Assembly: GCA_038373885.1 (NCBI GenBank)
Contig: JAWZYV010012536.1
Coordinates: forward strand, 124,001-188,000
Length of the DNA stretch: 64,000 bases
Source: Cheiracanthium punctorium
Lineage: Eukaryota; Arthropoda; Arachnida; Araneae; Cheiracanthiidae
Reading direction: 5' to 3'
The translations under genes were made by a program, and so were the position numbers. Positions 1 to 10,440 of this stretch are shown piece after piece. Below the pieces are notes generated by a model, which had not been told where the DNA came from, ran no database searches, and worked only from the letters and a program-made list of their open reading frames with translations. Within the stretch, counting starts at the first letter, position 1, and every line of letters starts with the position of its first letter.

Positions 1-208
1 AAACATTTACAATTTCTTACAGAGGCACAAAATAGAGGTTTTACTGAATCACTTTTAATTTGTGATACATATATAAATGATACATTTTTTAAACTAACGC
101 CTGTAAAATTTTATAGAATTTTTATCTTTACAATAGAGGATGCCTTTGCTGTGATCAATCAGTTTTACAAAGAATTTACAACAAGATATACATATATATA
201 TGTATATA

Positions 209-823
209 CAGAGTGTACCAAAAAGGTGGTAACGGGCTTTAATTCTTTATCTATTAGAGATAAGCGGGCAGTGTAAACTGAAAAAATGTTCAAAATAAGG
301 TCGGAAATAAGACTCCGTTAAGAAAAAATTCCTGTTGTTCATTTACAAAAAGTTACATTTTTAAAATTTGTTTACGACTCCAGTACAATTAGTAAAATGT
401 GCCCCATAGACTAACGAGGTGAAGTTCCAAATTTGAGCCTTTCACTATACAACGTCGTAGAGATATCTTTAATGAAAGATGATCGTGGATAATACATGAT
501 TTTGAATGTAAACGTTCATTGCTAGTGGAAAAAAAACCCTTTTCATCCATAATTTCTGTGCGGCTTCTTAAATGCGATCATTTTACGTGATTTGTTTACC
601 TTCGAGAGCCATGGAAAGGTGGTTTAAGTCAGCGTTATATTTATCTCCATATCGCTGACACTTTTTAAGGTATAATTCTCAAATTTTGTATCTCACCTCA
701 TGAGTGTATGGGCACATTTTACTAACTGCGAATTGTTTTGTATGGGGGTCGTATATAAATTTAAAAAGTGTACTCTAATAGGTAAAGAATTAAAGCCCGT
801 TACTATCTTTTTGGGGCATCCTG
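209..823. mobile_element. Tc1/mariner-type MITE, about 615 bp
   Basis: The two ends are inverted repeats of about 50 bp: the left begins CAGAGTGTACCAAAAAGG and the right, read in reverse, begins CAGGATGCCCCAAAAAGA. Both continue into a shared stretch that includes ACGGGCTTTAATTCTTTA. TA dinucleotides flank both ends, as for Tc1/mariner elements. No coding capacity is visible inside, so it is non-autonomous. Confidence 0.8.
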
Positions 824-829
824 TATATA

Positions 830-1265
830 CACGGCGAATCTAAACTCTTGGGCAAAATTTTAAGGGGTGATAGGGCGCATAATACGGGATCAGAATCATA
901 TAGCAATGTGGGGTCGGCAACGTCGTCTTCATGTAGCTATTAATAATCACTTCGGAAAAAAGTGCCGAAACTTTCCAACCATTGTTTCCTCAGAAACTAC
1001 TGTATTTTTCTCCGAAAACAGAAGACTAAAATAGATAGTTTAAAAATTCTATTTTATTTCAGCGATGGAATTTTTGGAGACGAGCCTATTGTTTATGAAA
1101 TTTGGTTAAGAAATTAGACGGACACTTACTTCAATTCTTTTCCCAAAGTGATTATTACCGGGTGAGTCAAAGCTGCGTTTTTGACCCCAGATTGCTCTGT
1201 GATTACGATTCCTTATTGTGTGCCCTATCACCCCTTAAAGTTTTGCCCAAGAGTTTAGATTCACC

Positions 1266-1268
<3 letters not shown>
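830..1268. mobile_element. Tc1/mariner-type MITE, about 439 bp
   Basis: Inverted ends of about 65 bp share GAATCTAAACTCTTGGGC and AAGGGGTGATAGGGC. The outer base pattern is CACGG on the left and CAGGG on the right (reverse complement). TA flanks both sides. The ends differ from those of the MITE at 209-823, so this is a second family, landed 6 bp away. No internal gene. Confidence 0.8.

Positions 1269-1326
<58 letters not shown>
1269..1326. repeat. (TA)n microsatellite
   Basis: About 29 uninterrupted TA units directly abut the right end of the MITE at 830-1268, possibly expanded from its TA target duplication. Any ORF through it is a microsatellite artefact. Confidence 0.95.
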
Positions 1327-1333
<7 letters not shown>

Positions 1334-1547
1334 CATTCAATATATAATAACAATTGATCAGATTCCAGAATTTGTTATTCCCTTAATTATACTTGAAAAT
1401 TCATCTGACTCTCGTATACTGAAATGTATTTGGAGTGGTACATTAATAAATAAAGGGCGACATGCGTTAATATGTAGTATCATCATTATAGGCTGTAACA
1501 TTGAAAAAAAGAAAATGATCACTGTTTATAGCATAGCCAATTCAAGA

Positions 1548-1573
1548 ATATATATATATATATATATATAGAT

Positions 1574-1608
<35 letters not shown>

Positions 1609-1610
1609 TA
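1548..1610. repeat. (TA)n(GATA)n microsatellite
   Basis: TA repeats run directly into a GATA tract. Confidence 0.95.
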
Positions 1611-1644
1611 CCGTTGAATATAACTAAAAATAATTATAGCACAC

Positions 1645-2012
1645 AAAAGATTCTAAAAAAAAAAAAAAGCCAAACTATCTTCCTTCCGAGTTATCCAAGA
1701 TGAAACAATTTTCGCAAAAACCAGAATCCGAGCAGGAAAACATGAAAAAATCGGGTCGCCGTACATGTTTGAGATGAGATTGTCAAGAATTTGATGGCAG
1801 CAATCCATCTTGTCAGCTCTTAGAATCAAAAACGACATAGGGTATGATTTTTATAGCTACACAATATTTTATTCTTTAAAAAAAATGTGCATTGATTATG
1901 CATTTACATCTATTTTGGAATATTATGTCGCTGAGCAGAAGACTGGAAAAAAGGCAAATTGAGAGCTCTTTTAGCGAAAGGTGATGAATAAGGTAGCAGG
2001 TGATTGTGTTCA
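1645..2012. repeat. Dispersed repeat, copy 1
   Basis: Matches 7,420-7,765 with many substitutions. Shared blocks include AATCC(G/A)AGCAGG, TATGTCGCTGAGCAGA and GATGAATA(A)GGTAGCAGG. In both places it lies close to a copy of the TTAA-flanked foldback MITE, so the pair may have been duplicated together. No coding signal is recognised. Confidence 0.65.
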
Positions 2013-2020
2013 AAAATTAA

Positions 2021-2790
2021 CCCTTTGAGAAGCAGTGGTTGCGCCGTGAAACCACCTTATTTCAGCTCTTTCACAGCTAGTCATAAAAAATACAGATAAA
2101 TGGTCCCAACGCTGAAAAAGTGCAGCCGTTGCCACCGATCCACTTAACTTCCAAGTACACGGCGATCTATCGAATAGCCCATCTGGTGCCATAAAGAGAT
2201 TTTCTGACAAATGTGGCTGTATGGCCGCTGTTTAGAAAGAATATCTTCTGAAATAAATATCTAATGGGGATTTTTCTCATTCCGTTATTCTTTTACGGTT
2301 AAGGGGAGGGCGGTAGATATTTGTTTATTTATTTGCCAGGAGAGGACAGCTCGCGTCACTGAATGTGTCGCTTAGAGCTACATATACGTCCTTCCCGGAA
2401 TTTCCCGCCACAATTTGGAACCTCATCAGATGGTGGGGGGACTTCTGAATATTGGCAACCCTCGGAAACTGCTAGCGACCGCCGAGAGGATTTTCGGAAC
2501 CACGGATTTAACGTGCACGTACACCGCATGTACACGGTGGTCTTTAGTGGTACGCCGGTATCGAACCCGCAACCTTCCGGTTACGAGTCCAACGCCTTAA
2601 CCACTGGGCTACCACGGCCCCGAGGGCGGTAGATAGGAAGTTTCACCGTTTCTGCTCTGCTGAACAGCCAGCTGTGTCAGAAAACGTCTTTGTGGCGCCA
2701 GATGGGCTATTCGATCGACCGCCATGTTGTTGGTAGTTAAATGGATCGATGGCAACGGCTACACTTTTTCACTGTTGTGAAGTCTATCCT
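2021..2790. mobile_element. Foldback MITE (TTAA type), copy 1, interrupted by a SINE
   Basis: TTAA at 2017-2020 is followed by CCCTTTGAGAAGC, the terminus seen in the clean copies at 16,919 and 19,109. Long inverted arms are visible: 2,120-2,215 against about 2,660-2,785, sharing GCCGTTGCCA and AGCCCATCTGG. A SINE with its own target duplication sits between the arms. The right terminus is eroded and was not located. Confidence 0.65.
2320..2621 (-). mobile_element. tRNA-derived SINE, full length
   Basis: Read on the minus strand, the head contains an A box (TAGCCCAGTGG) and a B box (GGTTCGATACC) at tRNA spacing. A unique body follows, then an A-rich tail of the AAATAAATAAACAAA type. A perfect 14-bp target duplication, GAGGGCGGTAGATA, brackets it at 2306-2319 and 2622-2635. 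This is the mark of LINE-driven insertion. It is not a functional tRNA gene, because the tRNA part continues into unrelated body sequence with no acceptor-stem closure. Confidence 0.88.
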
Positions 2791-2859
2791 GTTGATATTC
2801 TCTACTGATGTGAAAATGCTTCTGCTTCAAATGGTAAAAAATGTTGGAATAAGAAAAAT

Positions 2860-3179
2860 ATGCTGAATGTACAAGCTTGAAAATGCTGTGCCTTAAAATA
2901 CATAATTCAGAAGGTCAAGTTACTTTTATGTCAGTTAATATTTTATTACTTTTCAATTAACTTGGAGAGTGGCTTTAATTCCATATTGTCTGTAATTATG
3001 TCTGTCTGAATGAGGTCAAATTTTAATAAACATGCATGGATTTTAGCTATTACGGGCTAGCAAAATAATTATTATAAATTTCAATTAATTGAATATAGTT
3101 CATTTCAAACACAGGAGCTGTTTAATCATGTTGAATTTTAAATAATTCGACTTTTTGTGATATAAAAAGTTGAAAAAAG
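2860..3179. other. Unassigned AT-rich spacer
   Basis: No open frame of note, no inverted ends and no recognisable repeat. Confidence 0.5.
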
Positions 3180-3300
3180 AAACTCGGCTGTTCGAGCCTC
3201 CTCAGGGGGAGACCCCTCTAATTTTTTAGTTTCATTATTGCGATATTAAAACGATATTAATTGACTATGTTATTTTATCTCTCGCCCCTTTTTCTTTTAA
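3180..3300. mobile_element. Fragment of the GGCTGTTCGAGCC repeat family
   Basis: Carries the same sequence as the copies at 12,121, 12,797 and 58,457: CTCGGCTGTTCGAGCCTC, then a CTCAGGGGGAGA block, then ATTAATTGACTATGT and a TTTTATCTCTCGCCCC end. Further matching sequence (TATTTCACCTGGTAACCCTA) reappears near 3,492, so the copy may be split by about 190 bp of other DNA. Confidence 0.6.
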
Positions 3301-4060
3301 TTTCATTCTTCCTTTACATTTATTTCATCGACTGGAAGTAGGAGGGTTTCCTGATCTTTCCTTGCAATTGCAAACGTGGGTCGAAGATAACTGAAGTAAC
3401 TCATATAATTTTTAGTATCTATCTTATTACACCAAAAATTTTGCTTTTCGTTATTTGATATTGTTGAGAGAGCTTCAGGCGAGTAGGGTTGCTGTATTTC
3501 ACCTGGTAACCCTATTGGCGAGTCATCCAGAGTGTATAAGAATCCCAGGCTGTTAGGCGTATTGAAAATTATTCTTTTTTCCACTTTCACATTCGCTAGC
3601 CCAGTGCCCGATACATTTACACCTTTTACAAGTTATTCTTGATGCATCCTTAATTTTATGATATTCAGCGTTTCAATTCGCCAATTTCCAGTCGCCATTT
3701 TGAGGATGAATGATGCAACGTTAAAAATCAGCAAATAAATAAATGAATCCATTTGGTGTCCATAACCTTTTAGAAATGTTAGCAGAGTTATGGCACAAAC
3801 ATAGTAAGCGTAGGATTTTAACATAACATTTACTTTATTAAATTAGAACGGAAGAAACAGGCACATCACACAACAAGGTAACATCAAGAAGGAATATAGA
3901 AGTAAAAAGAATGCGTGCGCGAGCACAGTTACAGTTAAGTAGATAAATGTTTATTGAGGGATACAGAATTCAGGAGAATAAGACATTGAACAGTAAAAAA
4001 ATAAACAATTCAATACTCAGCACCTTTCTTAAGCTGTTGAAATTTTTATGATTGTAACCT
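3301..4060. other. No recognisable gene
   Basis: Contains a 95-codon open frame on the minus strand (3,303-3,590) with no recognised domain, overlapping repeat-derived DNA. The rest is AT-rich and featureless. Confidence 0.4.
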
Positions 4061-4483
4061 GAACAGAGATGTTGTTCGGCCGTCCTCTTCGATTACTCAG
4101 TGATATTGTTTTTGGACGACCATGTGATACGCCCTCCTCACGGAATGACTACATGAGTAATTTAGAGGCACAGTTAGAGAAAGTTCATTCGATTTGCCAG
4201 ACAGCGAATCACTTTGGCCAGTGACCGAATGAAGATTCGTTACGGCTGTAAAGCAACGATGACTCACCAATTTAAGGAGGGTGATGAAGTTTGGCTGTAT
4301 AACACGAAACGAAGGAGAGGTCTGAGCCCTAAGCTGCATCAGAGCTGGGAAGGACCTTATACTGTTGTCAAGAAGTTGAATGATGTTACCTACAGGGTGC
4401 AGAAGTCGCCTAATTCCAAACCGAAAGTCATCCACATTAATCGCTTAGCTCCATATTGGGCTGCTGATCATAATGGCGCATGA
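4061..4483 (+). pseudogene. Ty3/Gypsy pol fragment, integrase C-terminus
   Basis: Only the last part of a Gypsy integrase is left. An upstream frame carries the EMLFGRPLRL-type stretch and ends at a stop, with a frameshift near 4,210. The next frame (4,214-4,483) has FKEGDEVWLY, RRGLSPKL, WEGPYTVV (GPY/F module) and VIHINRLAPY, in family order. The catalytic core, reverse transcriptase, protease and gag are gone. Stop plus frameshift make it dead. The 3' LTR follows 40 bp later. It belongs to a different lineage from the intact element at 49-54 kb. Confidence 0.85.
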
Positions 4484-4522
4484 TTAGACTGCCGGGTCGT
4501 CAGTTTTCAAAGAGGAGAGCAG

Positions 4523-4968
4523 TGTTACGAAATGATAACCTAATTTGCTCTTGTGGTGCATGCTTCGTCGTGAAACTAGTTTTACAGGCATAATAGCGAC
4601 GTCCGAAGATAATGGTACACCTGTGAAAGTAACCCCGTAGTCATGCCGACGAACTTGGCGATCGAGATCCTATGTTAATTAGGGAAGATTTTTCCAGAAT
4701 ATTCTGATGACGTCATTACATCTATAAAAGCGCTTGTTTCTCTCCGCGGAGGAGAGTTCAGTGATAGACCTGGAAGCAGCGCGGTTGACTCTGTGATATG
4801 AACAGCGTTATTGTTACGCTTATTTATGATATTCTTTAGCACATGTTACTGATTCTTGTATTATTTTATTGAGCTATTGAGCTTTGAGCCGTTCAATGAA
4901 GTGTTATATTTGTTTATTGCGCTCATTTGGCTGCTTTAGAATACACCGACGTGGCAAATTTCGTAACA
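4523..4968 (+). mobile_element. 3' LTR of the truncated Gypsy element
   Basis: Starts TGTTACGAAATGATAACC and ends ATTTCGTAACA, giving TG...CA ends with a short terminal inverted repeat (TGTTACGAAAT / ATTTCGTAACA). It is preceded by the purine tract AAAGAGGAGAGCAG, as expected of a polypurine tract. A TATAAAAG box lies at 4723-4730. The 5' LTR is not in the window. Confidence 0.85.
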
Positions 4969-5169
4969 ATACAGATTGACAGACTTTCACATTTATAATG
5001 TTAATGATGAAATGCTACAACAATCTCATGTGAGGCATCTAATGGTCGCTATTATATTAGGTTTATCAGAAAGTTCTATCCATTTTTCGTACGCCAATAT
5101 TTTGCTAATCCAAAACTATATACTGAAGTTAATAATATGAAATTTGGCACGTGTGTGAGTTTTTCAGCG

Positions 5170-5575
5170 TACGAGCTGGATTGGACAGCATTTTCCAAAA
5201 TTCATAACTTATGGGGGATAGAGCGCCAATGCGATCTTTTCACATATCCTGCCTGATCTCAAAAAAGAAAAGAGATATCCATAAAATTCTTGCAGTAAAA
5301 TACATCGCTCACGAATACCTAAAAATCGATTTCAGAACATTTCGAATACAACCCTCCTAGAGGAGTAGACATGAAAAAAAAGGGGGAGGGTGGCCTTTTT
5401 TCCTGGAAAAATTTTATAAAATTGTCACTTTAAAGTGTTGTTTTTCAAAGCAAGAATTTTATGGATGTATTTTTTTCCTCTTGAGATCACATGTTATATG
5501 ATAAAAGAAAGTTTTGGCCTTCTACCCCTTCCATAGATTACGAATTTTGAAAAATGTTGTCTAATCTGTTACCTA
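5170..5575. repeat. Imperfect long inverted repeat
   Basis: Arms at about 5,170-5,310 and 5,440-5,575 are reverse complements with many mismatches; shared blocks include TCCATAAAATTCTTGC and CAAAATTC(A/G)TAA. It is probably an old foldback MITE. Termini and target duplication were not resolved. Confidence 0.6.
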
Positions 5576-5851
5576 TGTGTGAGTGTGAGATCCCTGTTGT
5601 CGCCATGTATTTGTTCACATTTTAGGAAGTCGCGGTGTAACGGAAAATAGTTTACACTTACTCAAGTATGCCAACACGAGAAGCTGTTACACTTTTGTAA
5701 CTGTAAGAGCGGTTTGATCTTGTTAACACGCATGGATGTATGTGCTTGTCTAAATGTTGTGATGTAAGAATGCATTTTGTAATAAAAATGATCTTGCTCT
5801 TAGGAACAAGTGAAATGAATACCCAAAAAGAGCCGTGGATCTCGGTAAGCT

Positions 5852-5905
5852 ATCGGCTGGCTAGACTACGTGGCCGTGTTATTACCGGCCACGTAGCCAG
5901 CCGAT
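5852..5905. repeat. 20-bp-arm hairpin
   Basis: ATCGGCTGGCT...ACGTGGCCG is followed after a 9-nt loop by its reverse complement. The left arm carries a 5-bp insertion (AGACT). GC-rich against an AT-rich background. Confidence 0.75.
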
Positions 5906-7039
5906 GGTGGCCCGAGCAAAATTGCTAGTAGGGATGTTCCAAGTACCGAATTCTTTTGTAACGATTATTTCGTATGGCAGACAAGCTTGAATAAACGAAT
6001 GTGTTTTGTTTTTATTAGAACAGAAAACTGATCGAAAGAGATCACTGAAAACAGCTGCGTAGGACTAGCTCATTGAAGCATCAATTATTTAATTTTGTTT
6101 ATTTGATGTTCTTTAAATATTTTAAACATATATTTGCCCAAATTAAATATTTGTCGATCGTATTGTGATTTTTGAAGAACTATAATCACTACACTATGCA
6201 TACGTAGTAAAAGGCGGATCCAAATATATTTTCAGGGGGGAGGCGCAAAGCTGGAATATCTATGTAGAATTACTCAAAAATGTCATTATTATCAGAAAGT
6301 CCATTTTATATAGTCGGGGGGGGGGGTGGTGTCACTCGCTAACCAAGCTTTAACCCTCGATCAGCTTTCTTGCACGGAATACACAATTTTAATCTTGACA
6401 CATTCAAGGTGTTGGCGTAAAATTCATGAAACAAATTAATTAGTAATTTTCATAAAACTTTCGATGTTTTTTTAAATTAATGTTATAGTGAAAAAACATT
6501 GCAACATCAAAACAACACAAATTTAAAAATAAGCATGCGTGATAAATGTTACCATAAGAAATTACAATACAAGACAATAACTCAGCAGAAAATTGTGTTG
6601 CTTTACTTTCACGTTGTTCAGTAATTGCTAGTAACTGCAGCACAGCATGGTGCAGTCACAAGTTACACCATCCTATAGTCGCAAGCAACTAGGGTAAACC
6701 TACCAGTGAGTGAGCACAACCGAGTAATAAACATTTTGCATACAGGGTGATTCTAAGATCATGGAACAAACCATAAGGTTGATGCAGCTTATTAGAAACA
6801 CCTTTTGTGCGGGAATGTGTGTTTGAAAGTGACACGTTGAGGCACGAGCACAAAAAATGAGACATGCAAAATATTGTTTACGTTAATCATTATTGCAACG
6901 TGCGTCTTTGCAGCAATGCTCACAACAAATGTCCGAAATTGCGATCACCAACAGAGCAACATGCTTGGTATCGTCGAAGGAGTGATTGGCGAATACGTTA
7001 CAGTGTGCTTATGCAATGTCAAACTGAGCAGAGTGCCCC
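5906..7039. other. No gene; hAT-MITE end fragment
   Basis: Near 6,212-6,260 lies AAGGCGGATCC followed by a GGGGGGAGGCGC tract, which resembles one end of the small hAT-type MITE at 55,886-56,054. A poly-G tract sits at about 6,317. Nothing else is recognisable. Confidence 0.4.
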
Positions 7040-7332
7040 TCGCTGAATAGTGCGGTTGTTGCCATCGATCCATTTAACTACCAACAACATGAGGTCGATC
7101 GAATGGACCATCTGGTGCCATAGAGCTAAAGAAGTTTTCTGTCTCATCTGGCTGTGCGGGGGCTCTGTGTTGCCAGATGAGCGATTCAATCAACCGCCAT
7201 GTTGCTGGTAGTTAATGGCAACGGCTGCACCTTTTCAGCGTTGGAAACATTTAACCAAATATTTTTGCGACTACCTAGTAGTGAAAGCCATGAAATAAGG
7301 TGATTTTTCACCTTATCGCGCGTTAAAGGGGG
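7040..7332. mobile_element. Foldback MITE (TTAA type), copy 2
   Basis: Inverted arms are at about 7,045-7,110 and 7,170-7,250, sharing GTTGCCATCGATCCATTTAA-like sequence and CATCTGG. The right end reads CGCGTTAAAGGGGG followed by TTAA (7,333-7,336), matching copies 3 and 4. The left terminus is eroded. Confidence 0.65.
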
Positions 7333-7419
7333 TTAAGTGTTCATTTACTGTCAATAAGGCATAAAGTGTGGGCTATATTTAATGAATATTTTGCGCTGTG
7401 TGAAAGAAAAAAAACTGTT

Positions 7420-7765
7420 CTTATAATGCGGGTAATTCTACATGAAAGAATTTTGAAAAAAGAAAATTAGAATCCAAGCAGGTAAACATGAAAAAATTGG
7501 GTGTTCATCCATGTCTAGATCAGTTGTCAAAAATTTAATGGCCCCATCCCGTCAACTTAGCTCAAGCAATAAAAAAAAAAAAAAAAACGACGCATGATAC
7601 GATTTTTATAGAGCCGCCGAATATTTTATATGCCTGACAGTGGATTGATTATACATTTACATTTATTTTGGAATCCTATGTCGCTGAGCAGAGGTCTGGA
7701 AAAAACAGATTGAAAGCTCTTTTAGCGGAAAATGATGAATAGGTAGCAGGCGAGTTTGTTCCAGA
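7420..7765. repeat. Dispersed repeat, copy 2
   Basis: Diverged copy of 1,645-2,012 in the same orientation, with a poly-A expansion in the middle near 7,570. Confidence 0.65.
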
Positions 7766-7784
7766 ATATAAAATATGGACTTAG

Positions 7785-7787
<3 letters not shown>

Positions 7788-7830
<43 letters not shown>
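7788..7830. repeat. (TA)n microsatellite
   Basis: About 21 TA units. Confidence 0.95.
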
Positions 7831-7832
<2 letters not shown>

Positions 7833-8084
7833 CAGATAAGGCATTTCAAAAGATTTGAGCCGTAAATATATATCGTTGGCCAGTCTCCTTTTCAATATTT
7901 TTAAAATATCGGAATGCATTTGATTTAATTTATAAAATATTGCACGACTCAGAGACTAATTTATTTAAGGCTTTAAAGAATCGAAAGGGCTTTCCAGTGA
8001 TTTTGGAACTCCTGAATGGCAGTTGTGCATGATATCGTTCTTTCGTAAAACGAGTTACATATAGACACACATGCACATAGAAAA

Positions 8085-8111
8085 TATCTATCTATCTATC
8101 TATATATATAT
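8085..8111. repeat. (ATCT)n(TA)n microsatellite
   Basis: Five ATCT units running into TA repeats. Confidence 0.85.
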
Positions 8112-8149
8112 ACACTAACAATTTTGTTAGTAATTGATATGAGATTTAG

Positions 8150-9130
8150 CACAGTCTTGTGCAGTATTTTGTTTTAACATATTGTTGTGGCATATTATTT
8201 GATCTAGCTTTAGTCCATTGTTGGGCGATGTTTTATCACATTAGTTTGGCTTTATTTAAAACACATGTAAGGATTGTTATAGAACTTGTCATTGTTTAAC
8301 ATTATTAAAATATTTTTCTTTGACATTGTATAAGCCCACTGTAAGGGTATTTAAACACATTGAATGGATCTATGGTTTTTCTTTCATTAGTATATTTTTG
8401 AGCAGATTTTTTTTAACACATTGTTGTGGCGAACTTGTCATTGCTTTCATCCATTGATTAACATTGTTTTATTCCCAAATTGAACACTGGTTTTTTACGT
8501 TATTAAAGTACGTTCTTTGATATAAGCATACTTTTAAGCATCGTTTAAGTATATTGATTTAGTTCAATGTTTTTCATTGCTATATTATTAATTTAGTAGA
8601 TTTTTTTAGCCGTATTGTACTGCAACATATTGTTGTGGCATATAATTTTGTCATTTTTTTTTTGTTTGCATTGTTGAGTGTTATACCACATCTATTGGCT
8701 TCGTTTAAATGAAAGTGTGGGAATTTTATGCTACTTAACTTGTCATTCTTTTAGAGCATTGTTATCTCATGGCTTTGTTTAAAGAACAGATTGGGATTAT
8801 TATTCGAAACAACATGCCGTTGTTTTGGCCCATTGTTTAACCTCGTTTTGTCACATTATTACAATACATTCTTTGATATAGTATAAGCTCACTATAGGAC
8901 ATCGTTTAATCGTATTGATTTAATCAATCGTATTGATTTATTGTTATATTATTAATTTAATACATTTTTTAAAACCATTTTTCTTTAACATATTGTTATA
9001 GTACATACTTTTTAACCTTGCTTTAATCCATTGCTCGGTAATGATTACACGTAGTTTGCCTTTCTTTAATTTACAGCTTTGCGATTTTTATGCCACTTAA
9101 AAAATCATTGTTTTACGGGCTTATGTATAT
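8150..9130. repeat. Degenerate tandem array
   Basis: A motif AACA(T/C)ATTGTTGTGGC recurs near 8,176, 8,420 and 8,620, with a mutated copy near 8,990. A second motif, TTCTTTGATATA...AAGC, recurs at about 8,318, 8,514 and 8,872. A third, TATATTATTAATTTA, occurs at about 8,582 and 8,945. The order is conserved while spacing varies (roughly 200-370 bp). This indicates old tandem copies with internal deletions. Non-coding. Confidence 0.65.
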
Positions 9131-10059
9131 CTATGCATATCTATACAAAATTTTAAGCCAATCGGAAGAATTTTGTGTATGTGCAACGTAAATCTGTCAA
9201 AAAGTTTGTTTTGAAGTGGTACAATGGGGAATAGTTGGGCTTTTATAATGCGGATAACCTAATTCCATTATCAGAAGTTGATAATTTTTTGTCAGTACGG
9301 CTCTGATCGCTTTATCACTTGGCTTTTAAGTTAAAAGATTCTCTTCTTAAAAAAGTTAAATCTGCTGAATTTTTTAAAATGCTCTTGTTTATTATAGTTT
9401 GTAACAAAATAAATTTTGTACAACATTTAACAATAATAGAAATATTGTTAACAATATGAAGTGTTACACAAAACTATAACTATCTAATCAAAATATATCA
9501 GTAAAAAACATGATTTAAGTTCCAAGTATAAATAAATTTCAGTTAAAATTGTTAATGGGGTAACTGAAGATATACAGGGACTGAAACATTTAATTTGAAA
9601 AAAACTAAGAATGATTTTGTTTTTTAAAATTGATCAGCTATCCAACAACCCCATGCCAAAAGAAATAATATTTAATTTTTGGTATTTACTTTCCACCTCT
9701 TTCACAGGCTAAAATGGCCAAAAGAAATGTTGAAGCTTTCGGCTCACACCTTTTTTTCGGTAACTTAAAAATATTTCTCAAAGATACTTGACTACTGTAT
9801 ATATGCGGCGAACGTGTATATTCAAAGAATGATGCCGTTTATTTTCTTGTCTGAGATATGCATTAGAAGGGAGACATGTGCGAATACATGACCTATACCT
9901 TTCTTGGTTATCGAAAAGGCCTCGAATTTAACTTAACGGAATCCTCGCCTAAACCGCATCAGAAGGTTTTAAATTTAAGTTGACAGTCATACCAGTTTCA
10001 CTGAAAGACACATTAGAAAGATGAAAGGCATTCATTGAAAGAAACAATATAAGTAATTT
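9131..10059. other. Unassigned AT-rich DNA
   Basis: No open frame, terminal repeats or recognised family. Confidence 0.4.
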
Positions 10060-10440
10060 AACTTTAATTAAAAACTTAGCAGGTAACAAGAATTAACATC
10101 TTTTGATGTACGATGCTCCATGTGCAAGAACCGCCAATGCAAGGTCGGACATCTGTGCACTTCAGCTACGCTAACGATTAAAGAACTGTGGAGCTGACAA
10201 AAATTATAATGCGGCTGCGAATGCTGTATGGGCGAGCATCTTATACTCTCCAGGCACAGTATTTGCATACTGCCTGAACAGTTGTGCGAGTGAGGTGGCG
10301 TTCAGTTCATGAACCACGGACACGAGAAGACATCCGGAACTCCACGAGTATAGTCTGACGTCATTTCTCGACGTCCAGCTGAACTGGTGTACAAACACTA
10401 GCGGCAAACGAGTCAGTCGTCACAAAAGTTCTCTAACAAT
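10060..10440. other. Higher-GC island, possible decayed LTR
   Basis: This 380-bp stretch has more CpG and GC than its surroundings and short open frames on the minus strand (66-67 codons) that resemble no family I know. On the minus strand it starts TGTTAGAGAAC and runs to an ATTAAAG-type signal near 10,070, which would fit a solo LTR. I found no target duplication, so this is only a suggestion. Confidence 0.25.

Noticed and set aside
1102..1347. 81-codon ORF ending in a Tyr-Ile repeat
   Set aside because: It is created by the (TA)n microsatellite and a MITE end.
2550..2621. tRNA gene on the minus strand
   Set aside because: A and B boxes are present, but the sequence continues into a SINE body with a tail and target duplication; no acceptor stem.
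3303..3590. 95-codon minus-strand ORF
   Set aside because: No recognisable domain, no splice context, and it overlaps repeat-derived sequence.
10068..10407. Minus-strand frames considered as the C-terminal exon of the cysteine-rich gene
   Set aside because: The expected C-x-C...C pattern is absent and stops interrupt the frame that comes closest.
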